NCBI GenBank assembly: GCA_002371675.1
Contig: DFGE01000022.1
Coordinates: 124,001-188,000 of the forward strand
DNA: 64,000 nt
From: Clostridiales bacterium UBA3758
GTDB lineage: Bacteria; Bacillota; Clostridia; Oscillospirales; Oscillospiraceae
Direction: 5' to 3'
Shown here piece by piece: positions 27,208 to 35,253 of the stretch (positions are counted from its first letter, which is position 1; every line of letters starts with the position of its first letter). The position numbers and the translations under genes were made by a program. The notes beneath the pieces were generated by a model, which was not told the DNA's origin, ran no database searches, and worked only from the letters and a program-made list of their open reading frames with translations.

Positions 27208-27237
27208 ACAGCCCCGGACTGCTGTCCGGGGCTGTTA
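27208..27237. terminator. Terminator between convergent hflC and MacB-like gene
   Basis: A 13-bp perfect stem (AACAGCCCCGGAC / GTCCGGGGCTGTT, loop TGCT), followed by ATCTATT on the plus strand. Confidence 0.8.
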
Positions 27238-27280
27238 TCTATTCCAAGGATATCAAACTGTGCAGCTGTGCTGGCGGGCA

Positions 27281-28357
27281 TCATTTCATGCCCTTGTGCG
27301 TGCGCTCCCAGTGTCTGCGCTGGCGGACGCGGACGGCCTCCTCGATGCGATCTCTCCACTTCGGGAACAGATCCTCGGCGAATCGTTCCTTCCCCCTCCG
27401 CAGCAGCCTCGTCAGCAGCACGACAGCCGTGACGACGGGAAGGATCAGGAACAGCAGACCGAGCAGCTGCAGCAGCGCGCCCCAGTCCTCGACGCAGCGT
27501 GCCGCGTTCTCCCAGTAGGGGTAAATCACGCCGAGCGTCTGCATCGAACGGGTACCGAATTTGCCAAGAAGCTTAAAGAGCGTCGTAAAGCGAAAGCGCC
27601 CTGTGTTCTGCAGCACCTCCCCCTGGCCGACCGGAAAGCTCTCCTTCACCAGGTTCAGACCGAAGCCCTTCACAGGCTCCGCTACTGCCAGCTCATAGCA
27701 GCTGACGCCGCTGTCTTCAACGAGCGCATGATACGCGTCATAGGACATATAGATGCCGAGGCCTGCGGTATAAGCCTTTTTGCTCGCAAAATCCTGCTCG
27801 CGCTCGATGACGCCTGCGATCTGAAACGGCACGCCGTTGATCTCCACAGGAAGACCCTGCAGCTCGTTCCCTCCGTAGAGCAGCCAGGCCGCCTCCTCGT
27901 CGATCAGCACGCGGTCATGCATCAGATCCTCCTGACGCAGATAGGTCCCGGTGATCAGGCGGATCGGGTGGAAATCGAAGAAATTGCCGCCCACCGCGAT
28001 CACTGCGGCGTTTGTGTGGCCGTTGTCGCTCGAGAGGTATACTTTCCCTGTCGTGCTCCAGGCATCGCTAAAGAGTATCTCCTCGCCCTGAATATCGAAG
28101 GAGGCTTCTTTGAGCTTCTTCATGAGCGTGGAGCGAAACTCGTTGATCGCAGCGCTGTTCAGGCGGTCGGCCTCCGGTATAAAGCAGGAGACCTGAACAT
28201 ACCTGGTTTCGCTTTCACCGCGCCAGCGCTCCGCCTCCTGCTGACTCTGCAGCAGGCCGGAGAGCCAATGCACAAGGAGGAAGCAGACGAGAGCGAGGAC
28301 AAGCAGCGCGGCGTTGAGGACCGCAAACACGATCCGTTTCTTTTTGCTTTTCATCAT
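27281..28357 (-). CDS. MacB-like extracytoplasmic core protein with two membrane segments
   Basis: 358 residues. A single N-terminal membrane segment (about 9-32) and a single C-terminal one (about 295-320) enclose an extracytoplasmic domain resembling the MacB periplasmic core domain (VAVGGNFFDFHPIRLITGTYL...DRVLIDEEAAWLLYGG...GLPVEINGVPFQIAGVIE). A full MacB/FtsX permease has four segments, so this looks like a half-permease that may work as a dimer or accessory. No ABC ATPase gene is nearby. It is last in an operon behind the RND-type adaptor (4-base gap). Two adjacent ATGs (28357, 28354) are possible starts, neither with a clear ribosome site. Confidence 0.7.
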   Translation of the reverse strand: MMKSKKKRIVFAVLNAALLVLALVCFLLVHWLSGLLQSQQEAERWRGESETRYVQVSCFIPEADRLNSAAINEFRSTLMKKLKEASFDIQGEEILFSDAWSTTGKVYLSSDNGHTNAAVIAVGGNFFDFHPIRLITGTYLRQEDLMHDRVLIDEEAAWLLYGGNELQGLPVEINGVPFQIAGVIEREQDFASKKAYTAGLGIYMSYDAYHALVEDSGVSCYELAVAEPVKGFGLNLVKESFPVGQGEVLQNTGRFRFTTLFKLLGKFGTRSMQTLGVIYPYWENAARCVEDWGALLQLLGLLFLILPVVTAVVLLTRLLRRGKERFAEDLFPKWRDRIEEAVRVRQRRHWERTHKGMK

Positions 28358-28361
28358 GCGC

Positions 28362-30119
28362 TCAGTCAGCCAGGCGCACCAGGTCGCCGTTCTGGATCGG
28401 CGCGCTGCTCGTGGTGATCACATAGTCGCCCCAGCCGAAATCGCCGGTAACGGCGGAATTCGTATCGTCGCTCGCAAGCACCTCTACGCTCACGCGCCGC
28501 GCGATATAGCGGTTGCCGAGCGGCGAATTCTTTGCCTCGACCTTGAACACGAAGCTGCCGTTGGCATCGCTGCGGATGGCGCTGTTGGGTACGATGCTGT
28601 CATAGCTGGCGCTGCGGGAGCCGACGGAGATCGTCAGCTGGGAGCCCGCGCTAACATCCCCTTCCAGGGTGAAGGTCAGCAGCTTGTTGGTCTGGGGGTT
28701 CTTCGGATCGGTTTTTATGCTCTCAAGCGTGGCGACGATCTGGCTGCCCCAATAATAGTTGGTCACGGTAGCGGTATCGCCCGGGCGCAGGCGGCGCGCC
28801 TGGTCGTTGGAGACGGAGAACGAGAGCGTGTAACCCTGATCGGGCACATCAATGGTGCAAAGAACGGTGTCCTTCTGCGGCTTGCTGCCTGCCGTCACCT
28901 CCACGGACTGCACCGTGCCGGAGACATTGGCGACGATCTGATTGTCCTCGCCGCCGGAGAGCTCCGCGATCAGATTCTTCTGCTTCTGGATCTGCGCCTG
29001 CAGATCGGCGAGATCGAGCCCCAGGAGCGCAGCGGACTTATTGTCAGCCGCCATTTTATCGTTCAGCGCCTGCTCGGCGGTGAGATACGCATCTTCTGCT
29101 GTATCGAGCGCGTCCTTTGCTGCGTTCTTTGCCTCGAGTGCGGCCTGCAGACCGGCGGAGCCAAAGGTCGCGATCAGCTTGTCGATCTCCGCCTGGAGGC
29201 TGTCGATCTGCCCGGTCAGCGTATCGACCTTATCCTGCGCCGTGTCAAGGCTGTCGGAGGAGATCTGGGAGAGGGCGAGATTCGCGTCCTCCACCGCCTC
29301 ATCGGCGTCGGCATAGCTCTCCCAGATATCCAGAAGCTCCTGCGGCGCGTCTCCGCTCTCCTTCAGCTCGCTCAGCGTCGCTGCGGGATCGGCCAGCTCC
29401 TCCTCCGTGGGCATAGGCAGCGTGTTATGCTCTTCATAGTAGCTCAAAACGGACTGTCTTGCAGTCAGACGCTCCTGCTCCTTCGCACTGAGCTCGTCGG
29501 CAGCCTGGGAGACAAGCGTGTCATAGGCCTCCTTATAGGCGTCACGCACGCGCGTGGCCTCGTCGAGGTCCTTCTGCGCCTGCTTGAGCGCAGCCTGCTT
29601 GGAGGCGATCTGAGCGGAGGCGCTCGTATCGTTCATGCGGCGATTGTATTCCTCGACTGCGGCGTTGTAGGCGGCGAGCGCATCGTTGTAATCTTCAGCA
29701 AGGCCGGCAAGACGGCGCTCGTCCCCACTGTAGTCCGGCGCGGAGCCGCCCAGAGCGGAGCGCTGATAGCTGATCTGAAGCTGCCGCAGCTGATCCTGCG
29801 CCGCCTCGAGCTCCGCGCTGTCCCCGTCGCCGAGGACGAAGAGCACATCGCCGGTCTCGACTTCCTGACCCGCTCGCACCATCACGGCGCGGATTTCCTG
29901 CGTGCGCTGCGCTACGACCTGGTAGCTGCCGGCGGAAATGACCGTCCCGCTCCCGCGCACCTTCGCGACGATGGGGCCTCCCGACACATTTGCAGTGGCG
30001 ACCTCAGGCAGGTTGTGATTGCGCCAGGTATTGGAAAAGAAGGTCAGCACGAGCAGGATGGCAAGCAGGATGATCGCTGCGTTTTTGACCCACTCTCTGT
30101 TTTTCGGTTTTGATTCCAT
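28362..30119 (-). CDS. RND/MacA-type periplasmic adaptor (HlyD family)
   Basis: 585 residues. One membrane segment (about 12-32), a split biotinyl-lipoyl-like domain (GGPIVAKVRGSGTVISAG... and NVSGTVQSVEVTAGSKP near 395) flanking a very long Ala/Gln/Glu-rich coiled coil (about 105-390), then a beta-barrel region and a C-terminal domain. This is the architecture of MacA/HlyD adaptors that connect a cytoplasmic-membrane pump with the cell exterior. The coiled coil is longer than in typical MacA. ATG 30119 follows GGAGGAA. The gene sits between two sugar-type permease genes and a MacB-like protein on one strand. Confidence 0.85.
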   Translation of the reverse strand: MESKPKNREWVKNAAIILLAILLVLTFFSNTWRNHNLPEVATANVSGGPIVAKVRGSGTVISAGSYQVVAQRTQEIRAVMVRAGQEVETGDVLFVLGDGDSAELEAAQDQLRQLQISYQRSALGGSAPDYSGDERRLAGLAEDYNDALAAYNAAVEEYNRRMNDTSASAQIASKQAALKQAQKDLDEATRVRDAYKEAYDTLVSQAADELSAKEQERLTARQSVLSYYEEHNTLPMPTEEELADPAATLSELKESGDAPQELLDIWESYADADEAVEDANLALSQISSDSLDTAQDKVDTLTGQIDSLQAEIDKLIATFGSAGLQAALEAKNAAKDALDTAEDAYLTAEQALNDKMAADNKSAALLGLDLADLQAQIQKQKNLIAELSGGEDNQIVANVSGTVQSVEVTAGSKPQKDTVLCTIDVPDQGYTLSFSVSNDQARRLRPGDTATVTNYYWGSQIVATLESIKTDPKNPQTNKLLTFTLEGDVSAGSQLTISVGSRSASYDSIVPNSAIRSDANGSFVFKVEAKNSPLGNRYIARRVSVEVLASDDTNSAVTGDFGWGDYVITTSSAPIQNGDLVRLAD

Positions 30120-30155
30120 AGCTGTTTCCTCCGAAAAAGAACTCTGCTGGCTGCG

Positions 30156-31031
30156 TCAACCCTTGACGCTGCCGGAATTTGCGATGCCCTCGACCAGGTA
30201 CTCCTCCCCGTAGAGGAAGAGCAGAAGCGAAGGGAGCATATAGACGGTGGCCATGGCGAAGGCCAGGCCGATCTCCCCCGAATTGATGGAGGAGAGGAAG
30301 ACGGAAAGAGGCTGAGAATCCGCATCCTGCAGCAGGATGAGCGGCTGCTCGACCATGTTCCAGTAGTCGATGAAGACAAGCAGCGTCACCGAGAAGATCG
30401 CCGAACGGCACTGCGGCAGGCAGATCCGCGTGAAGATCTGCCACTCCCCTGCTCCGTCGACCTTGGCGGATTCGATGAGCGAATAGGGGATGCGGCGCAT
30501 ATACTTGGTGATCAGGAACACAGAGAAAGGGGCAAATATGCCCGGCAGGATGATGGACCAGCGGGTATTGAGGATCCCGAGCCATTCGCTCACGAGATAG
30601 TTCGGCACCAGCGTCACCTGATAAGGCATGAGCATCAGGATGACATAGAAAAAGAAGATGCCGCTGCGGACCTTTCCGCGCCAGCGCGAGAAGCTGTAGG
30701 CCGCAATACAGGCCACGACGACCTGGAAGATCACGATCGGCACAACGAGCAGCACGCTGTTCCAGAATTTGACGAGGTAATCCGGCGTGTTGATCAGACC
30801 GCTTATGTACTGCGAAAGGGTGACCTTGTCGGGAATGAACTTGAGGTTCACCTTCTCGGAGACATAGCCGCCGGAGGTCGTGGAAAAGATCATGCCGTAG
30901 TTGGACTGGATCTCCGACTCGGACATGAAGGAATTGGTGATCGTCAGCACCGTGGGCAGCAGAAAGGACACTGCGAAGAAGGCGCAGACGATAAACATGG
31001 CCGCGCGGCCGAAATAGCGCTTTTTCTTCAT
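30156..31031 (-). CDS. Sugar-type ABC transporter permease (MalG/CUT1-like)
   Basis: 291 residues with about six membrane segments. The ATPase-contact loop (EAA motif) is seen as IESAKVDGAGEWQIFTRICLPQC near residues 183-203. This is the MalG-type inner-membrane subunit of a carbohydrate uptake system. Its start overlaps the stop of the MalF-type gene (31028) by 4 bases. As usual for CUT1 systems no ATPase is encoded in the operon; a shared MsmK-like ATPase elsewhere would have to serve it. 36 bases separate it from the adaptor gene downstream. Confidence 0.9.
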   Translation of the reverse strand: MKKKRYFGRAAMFIVCAFFAVSFLLPTVLTITNSFMSESEIQSNYGMIFSTTSGGYVSEKVNLKFIPDKVTLSQYISGLINTPDYLVKFWNSVLLVVPIVIFQVVVACIAAYSFSRWRGKVRSGIFFFYVILMLMPYQVTLVPNYLVSEWLGILNTRWSIILPGIFAPFSVFLITKYMRRIPYSLIESAKVDGAGEWQIFTRICLPQCRSAIFSVTLLVFIDYWNMVEQPLILLQDADSQPLSVFLSSINSGEIGLAFAMATVYMLPSLLLFLYGEEYLVEGIANSGSVKG

Positions 31032-31912
31032 CCCTCCACGTCCTTTCCGAACCAGTCCTCGAGCTTGAAGAGCAGCGCGATCAGCGCGACCATCACAATG
31101 GCCATCACCACGGCAGCGGCCGAGAGCTTCTGATAATCCAGCGAGCGGAAGGTGTTGTTCATGAAATGCTGCAGCATGTACAGCGATTCGTAGGGATAAT
31201 CCCCCGTCAGCAGATAGACCTCGCGGAAGACCTTGAAGGAGTTGATGAGCGAGAGGATCGTGACGAAGAGCACTGTCGGCGAGAGGTAGCGCAGCTTGAT
31301 GGCAAAGAACTTATAGAACTCCGACGCGCCCTCCACATCCGCGACCTCGAGCAGCTCTTTGGGGATATTTGCGAGCGAGGCCATGAAGAGGATCATGTTG
31401 TAGCCCAGGTTCTTCCAGAGGAAGAGCAGGATCACAACGATCATCGAATGGTCGGACTGCAGCCAGTCGATCGCCTTGGCGCCGAAGAGCGCTAACAGCT
31501 CGTTGACGGAGCCGTTGTAGTTGAAGAGCACCTGCCAGATCAGCACGACCGAGGCCACGGGGACCATCATCGGGCTCAGGAAGAAGGTGCGAAACTGCGA
31601 CTTGAACGGGATGCGGCTCTCCAGCATCAGCGCGAGCGCGATCGCCAGGACGACCGCCAGCGGCACCGCATAGGACGAAAAGCGCAGCGTGTTGCGCGAG
31701 GCCAGCAGAAAGGCGGAATTCTGAAAGAGCTTGATGAAGTTTTCAAGAAAGACGAAGTTCCTCGTGCCGACGCCGTCGATCACGGAATAGTAGACCACGA
31801 CGCAAAACGGCAGGATGAAGAACACCGCGACGCCCAGAAAGCTCGGAGAAAGATAGCAGAGACTGCAGAGAAAATCCCTCCGTTTTTCACGGGCCTTTTG
31901 CTTATTACCCAT
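31028..31912 (-). CDS. Sugar-type ABC transporter permease (MalF/CUT1-like)
   Basis: 294 residues, about six membrane segments, EAA loop LLEVADVEGASEFYKFFAIKLRYLSP near 188-213. It is the MalF-type partner of the next permease, with a 4-base stop/start overlap. The N-terminus is strongly basic (GNKQKAREKRR). The ribosome site is weak. The gene lies 155 bases after the binding-protein gene, across a hairpin that could reduce readthrough and keep the binding protein in excess. Confidence 0.9.
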   Translation of the reverse strand: MGNKQKAREKRRDFLCSLCYLSPSFLGVAVFFILPFCVVVYYSVIDGVGTRNFVFLENFIKLFQNSAFLLASRNTLRFSSYAVPLAVVLAIALALMLESRIPFKSQFRTFFLSPMMVPVASVVLIWQVLFNYNGSVNELLALFGAKAIDWLQSDHSMIVVILLFLWKNLGYNMILFMASLANIPKELLEVADVEGASEFYKFFAIKLRYLSPTVLFVTILSLINSFKVFREVYLLTGDYPYESLYMLQHFMNNTFRSLDYQKLSAAAVVMAIVMVALIALLFKLEDWFGKDVEG

Positions 31913-32022
31913 ATAGTTGACTCGATTCCTTAGTATCGTTCGCAGGCAAACGAATTATACCGCATTTGAACAGCGTACGCAATGCGCACCGTGAAACGGA
32001 TTTCGGCAGACAGCGCAAAGCG

Positions 32023-32056
32023 CCGCCGCCTCTGAAACAGAGGAGGCGGGCTTTTT
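32023..32056. terminator. Hairpin between binding-protein and permease genes
   Basis: Stem CCGCCGCCTCTG / CAGAGGAGGCGG with one internal mismatch. A CTTTTT run follows on the plus strand and an A-run precedes it on the minus strand, so as read by the operon it is a processing or partial-termination hairpin rather than a classical terminator. Confidence 0.5.
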
Positions 32057-32067
32057 ACGCTTGCGGT

Positions 32068-34449
32068 TCAGCGATGCTCGTTGACGTAGATGCTGACCTT
32101 GCTCTGCACGAGGCGAGCGACCTCTTCGGCAGACTTCTGGCCCGCAAAATAGGCCTTCGTCATCTCCTGGACGATCTCAACGAGTCCGGTATCCTGTGTA
32201 TACAGCCGGTCGGCAGCGACGATAGCCTCGCGGAGCTTCGCGGCGTCCTCTTCCGTCAGCGCATAGTACACGACCTCGTTGCCAAGCTCGTCACGCCAGG
32301 TGGAACGGGGGATCATGATCTTTTCGCCGTTCTCGTCGAGGCGGATGTTGCCGTTTTCGTCCTCTTCATATTCGGGCGTCATCGCGGCCTTCATCTTCTG
32401 CTCGAAAAGATTCTTGTTGGTGGGCAGGCCGTAGAATCTCTGGCTGTCCATCGTCAACAATCCGCGCAGGAACTGCCAGGCGGCCTCTTTGTTTTTGCAG
32501 CTGGAGGACATGCCGTAATTATTCGTGAGATTCAGCACGTTGCCCACGCCCTCGTTTGTGGGGTAGCCGATGTAGGTGATGGAGCCGCCGAAATAGCTGT
32601 TGTTATAGAACGAATCGTCAATATCGTAGATTCCGGCGGACATGAGCATCTGCTTGCCCTCGGCAATGCGCGTCGTATCGGAGACATATTCGCCGTCATC
32701 CGGTACCGTTTCGGGGAAATGGGCGGCAAACTCGAGCATATCTGTAAAGTCCTTGCCCTCAAAGCTGCACTTTCCGGTAGTCCAATCGACAAAGGAGTTC
32801 ATGTTGATGATCAGGAGCGTCTGGAGGATCGCGTCGCGCGTGGCGTAGTAATCCATGATATCGCAGCCCTCGGGCATGGTAGCGAGGGCTTCGTAGAGCT
32901 CGTCATAGGTCCAGCCCGGCTCGTCGCCCACGACCTTGGAAGAACCGATCAGGCTCATCACATTAAACTGGGAGGCGATCTGGTAGAGCCCGCCGTTGAT
33001 CTCCGAGGCACGCAGAACGTTATCCATGATGTCCTCGCGGCCGAGCTCGCTGTCCGCATCCAGGAAGGGATAGAGATCCTCCAGCAGGCCCTTCGCGGCG
33101 AGCTGCTCATAGGGCAGATCGCTCATGGCGAGCAGATCCGGCATGTTGCCTGCCATGATCTCGGTGGTGAGCTTGGTGAGGCCGGCGGAATAGTCATCAT
33201 CGGTGTTGTACTCGGAATAGTCCTTGATGCTGATGCGGCAATCGCTGCTGTGGCGGTTAAAGTTGATCACCATGTCCATGACGTCATAGCGCGCTCCGTA
33301 GAGGACGGCGAGCGTCAGGACATCCTTATGCGGCACTTCGCTCGCGGGAACCTTCTTGAGCGTAACGGCTTCAACCTTGGTCTCTTCTCCGCTCCAGTCG
33401 TAAATCGTTCCGGTGATCACACCGTCGTCGAGAATGCGGATGTTGTTGAGGCTGGTGCCGTTTACGTCGCAGTCGACCCAGTTGAGGATCTTGACCTTCT
33501 CGCCGCTTGCAAGCATCAGACCGTAGAGATAAGCGCCGTTGTTGAAGTAGAAATCATATGTATCGTCGCCCGGAATGAGGTCATACGCATCGTTGGGCAG
33601 ATCGTATTTCTCGCCGAAGCTCTTGTTCTCGGTGTCGATCACGCGAAGTTCGAGCCCCTTGTCTCCCCAGAAGGTAGCGCCGATACGCCCGTCACGCATT
33701 ACATAGAGGCTTTCGACATAATCCTGCCCTTTGATCTCATAGTCGAGTTTGCCCTCAATATCGAAGGAGAGGACATTGGTGCTGCAGGGCACGAGGATAT
33801 TCCCCTTGCCGTCGGAAACGGCGGCATAGAGAGAAACACCGGTGTCCTCAGGGACGTCAAAGTCCAGCTCGACGCAGGAGAGCTCGTTGCAGTCCTTGTC
33901 CAGCACGCGCAGATACATGGTCTCGTTATAGACGTAGTAGTCCCAGGGATGGTTGCCGTCGAGCTCGGATTCCGGACCGTCGAACCAGTTTTGATAGACG
34001 CTCTCAATAGCGATCAGGTTGCCGTCCTCTCCGGGGAGCAGGCGCTGCAGATTACTGCCGCTGTAATAGTTCAGACGGTTCTCGGTATCCTCAGGAGCCG
34101 GCAGCGGCTTATAAGCGAGCTCCTTTTTCTTACCGTCGTTTGACACAAAATAAAGCTTGTAGCCGTAGATATCGAACTGACCCTCGTACTCGGCCACCTC
34201 GCCCTCCTCGGGCTCCCGTTCGCCGATCTTTTCATAGGCCGAGGCATAATATCCATCGTCCACATATACAGCAGCCTCGAGCTGAGACGAATCCGTACCG
34301 CGGGATTCATAAGAGGCCTGGTAAACGTACTCCGAGGTCTCCTCCTGCTTGTTCTGATTCTCCTCCTGCCTGTTCCCGCAGGCCGCAAGGCTCAGGACCA
34401 TGGCGGCGAGCAGAAAAACTGCCAGCAGGCTTTTCAGTTTCTTTTTCAT
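32068..34449 (-). CDS. Extracellular solute-binding lipoprotein (family 1-like)
   Basis: 793 residues. Signal peptide with lipobox LAAC (Cys24 followed by Gly-Asn), then a ~340-residue region rich in beta strands with Asp/Gly repeats that may be a beta-propeller, then a sugar-binding-protein domain (from about HKDVLTLAVLYGARYDVMDMVINFNR, ~380) with DLLAMSD, YPFLDADSELG and GITYIGYPT-like segments. Ordinary binding proteins are ~400-450 residues, so the extra N-terminal half is unusual. Start placed at ATG 34449 with GGAGGG; the frame is open to 34548 but that part precedes any ribosome site. It should deliver its ligand to the two permeases downstream. Confidence 0.85.
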   Translation of the reverse strand: MKKKLKSLLAVFLLAAMVLSLAACGNRQEENQNKQEETSEYVYQASYESRGTDSSQLEAAVYVDDGYYASAYEKIGEREPEEGEVAEYEGQFDIYGYKLYFVSNDGKKKELAYKPLPAPEDTENRLNYYSGSNLQRLLPGEDGNLIAIESVYQNWFDGPESELDGNHPWDYYVYNETMYLRVLDKDCNELSCVELDFDVPEDTGVSLYAAVSDGKGNILVPCSTNVLSFDIEGKLDYEIKGQDYVESLYVMRDGRIGATFWGDKGLELRVIDTENKSFGEKYDLPNDAYDLIPGDDTYDFYFNNGAYLYGLMLASGEKVKILNWVDCDVNGTSLNNIRILDDGVITGTIYDWSGEETKVEAVTLKKVPASEVPHKDVLTLAVLYGARYDVMDMVINFNRHSSDCRISIKDYSEYNTDDDYSAGLTKLTTEIMAGNMPDLLAMSDLPYEQLAAKGLLEDLYPFLDADSELGREDIMDNVLRASEINGGLYQIASQFNVMSLIGSSKVVGDEPGWTYDELYEALATMPEGCDIMDYYATRDAILQTLLIINMNSFVDWTTGKCSFEGKDFTDMLEFAAHFPETVPDDGEYVSDTTRIAEGKQMLMSAGIYDIDDSFYNNSYFGGSITYIGYPTNEGVGNVLNLTNNYGMSSSCKNKEAAWQFLRGLLTMDSQRFYGLPTNKNLFEQKMKAAMTPEYEEDENGNIRLDENGEKIMIPRSTWRDELGNEVVYYALTEEDAAKLREAIVAADRLYTQDTGLVEIVQEMTKAYFAGQKSAEEVARLVQSKVSIYVNEHR

Positions 34450-34508
34450 AATACCCTCCAGAAAACCGGTAATTGACAAGTATTGCCAGTTCAATTCTTG
34501 CTGCTCGT

Positions 34509-34514
34509 ATTGTA
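34509..34514 (-). promoter_or_regulatory. Extended -10 of the transport operon
   Basis: Minus-strand TGTTACAAT gives an extended -10 (TACAAT at 34509-34514), 60 bases before the ATG of the binding protein. The -35 region (GAGACA at 17-base spacing) is a weak match. Confidence 0.45.
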
Positions 34515-34547
34515 ACATAGATGCGCCGCCATGTCTCTTAAGATTCA

Positions 34548-35198
34548 TTAATTTTTTCTAAGCGTTTCCTTAGCCGCCTTCGCGATCTCGCCATGCAGGA
34601 CGGTAAGCGCGTCGGAGAGGGTGCCGACGCGGTCGATGAGGCCGCAGGAAACTGCCTCCGCGCCGGAGAGGATACTGCCGACGTCGTTTGCCAGCACATC
34701 GGTATTCTGCATCAGGCGGATATAGGCTTCGCGGGAGATGTGAGAGTGCGACGTGACGAAGGAGATCACGCGCTCCTGGATGCGGGAGAGATATTCCATC
34801 GTCTGCGGCGCGCCGATCACCACGCCGCTGAGCCGCACGGGATGCACGGTCATGGCTGCCGAGGGGGCGATCAGGCTCGTCCCCGCCGCCACGGCAAGCG
34901 GCACGCCGATGGAATGGCCGCCGCCAAGCACGAGCGAGACCGTGGGCTTTCGCATTCCGGCAATCAGCTCCGCTATTGCGAGCCCCGCCTCCACATCCCC
35001 GCCGGCGGTGTTGAGCAGGATCAGCAGGCCTTTGATGTCGGGGCTTTCCTCCACGGCTGCGAGAAGCGGCAGGATATGCTCGTACTTGGTCGTCTTCGTG
35101 TCGTCCGGGAGCAGCTGATGTCCCTCGATCTGGCCGATGATGGTCAGGCAGTGGATCTCCCCTTCCCTCGAACAGCCTGTCTCTCGGATCTCGTTCAT
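34548..35198 (-). CDS. tepA: TepA-like ClpP-class peptidase
   Basis: 216 residues of the ClpP/SppA fold. The nucleophile is expected at Ser96 in GGGHSIGVPLA and the base at His119 in MTVHPVRLSG; the GDVEAGLAIAELI helix precedes them. This matches TepA (YmfB), which helps secretion in Bacillus, probably by clearing signal peptides. Start at ATG 35198, with GGGAGGTGA seven bases upstream; a GTG at 35207 lies within that ribosome site. The ribosome site is also the 3' arm of the hairpin that follows the aminopeptidase gene, so translation may depend on the upstream gene or on opening that stem. Last gene of the prfA operon. Confidence 0.87.
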   Translation of the reverse strand: MNEIRETGCSREGEIHCLTIIGQIEGHQLLPDDTKTTKYEHILPLLAAVEESPDIKGLLILLNTAGGDVEAGLAIAELIAGMRKPTVSLVLGGGHSIGVPLAVAAGTSLIAPSAAMTVHPVRLSGVVIGAPQTMEYLSRIQERVISFVTSHSHISREAYIRLMQNTDVLANDVGSILSGAEAVSCGLIDRVGTLSDALTVLHGEIAKAAKETLRKN

Positions 35199-35209
35199 AA
35201 AAATCACCT

Positions 35210-35232
35210 CCCGGAAAGTATATCCGGGAGGC
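35210..35232 (-). terminator. Intercistronic hairpin containing the tepA ribosome site
   Basis: Perfect 9-bp stem CCTCCCGGA / TCCGGGAGG with a 5-base loop, followed on the minus strand by TGATTTTT and the tepA ATG. It looks like a terminator for the aminopeptidase gene, but its 3' arm is the Shine-Dalgarno of tepA. Confidence 0.65.
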
Positions 35233-35253
35233 GATCGTTTTATTGCAGGACGA

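Noticed and set aside
31966..34143. 725-codon plus-strand frame opposite the binding protein
   Set aside because: Antisense shadow; the opposite strand has a lipobox and ribosome site.
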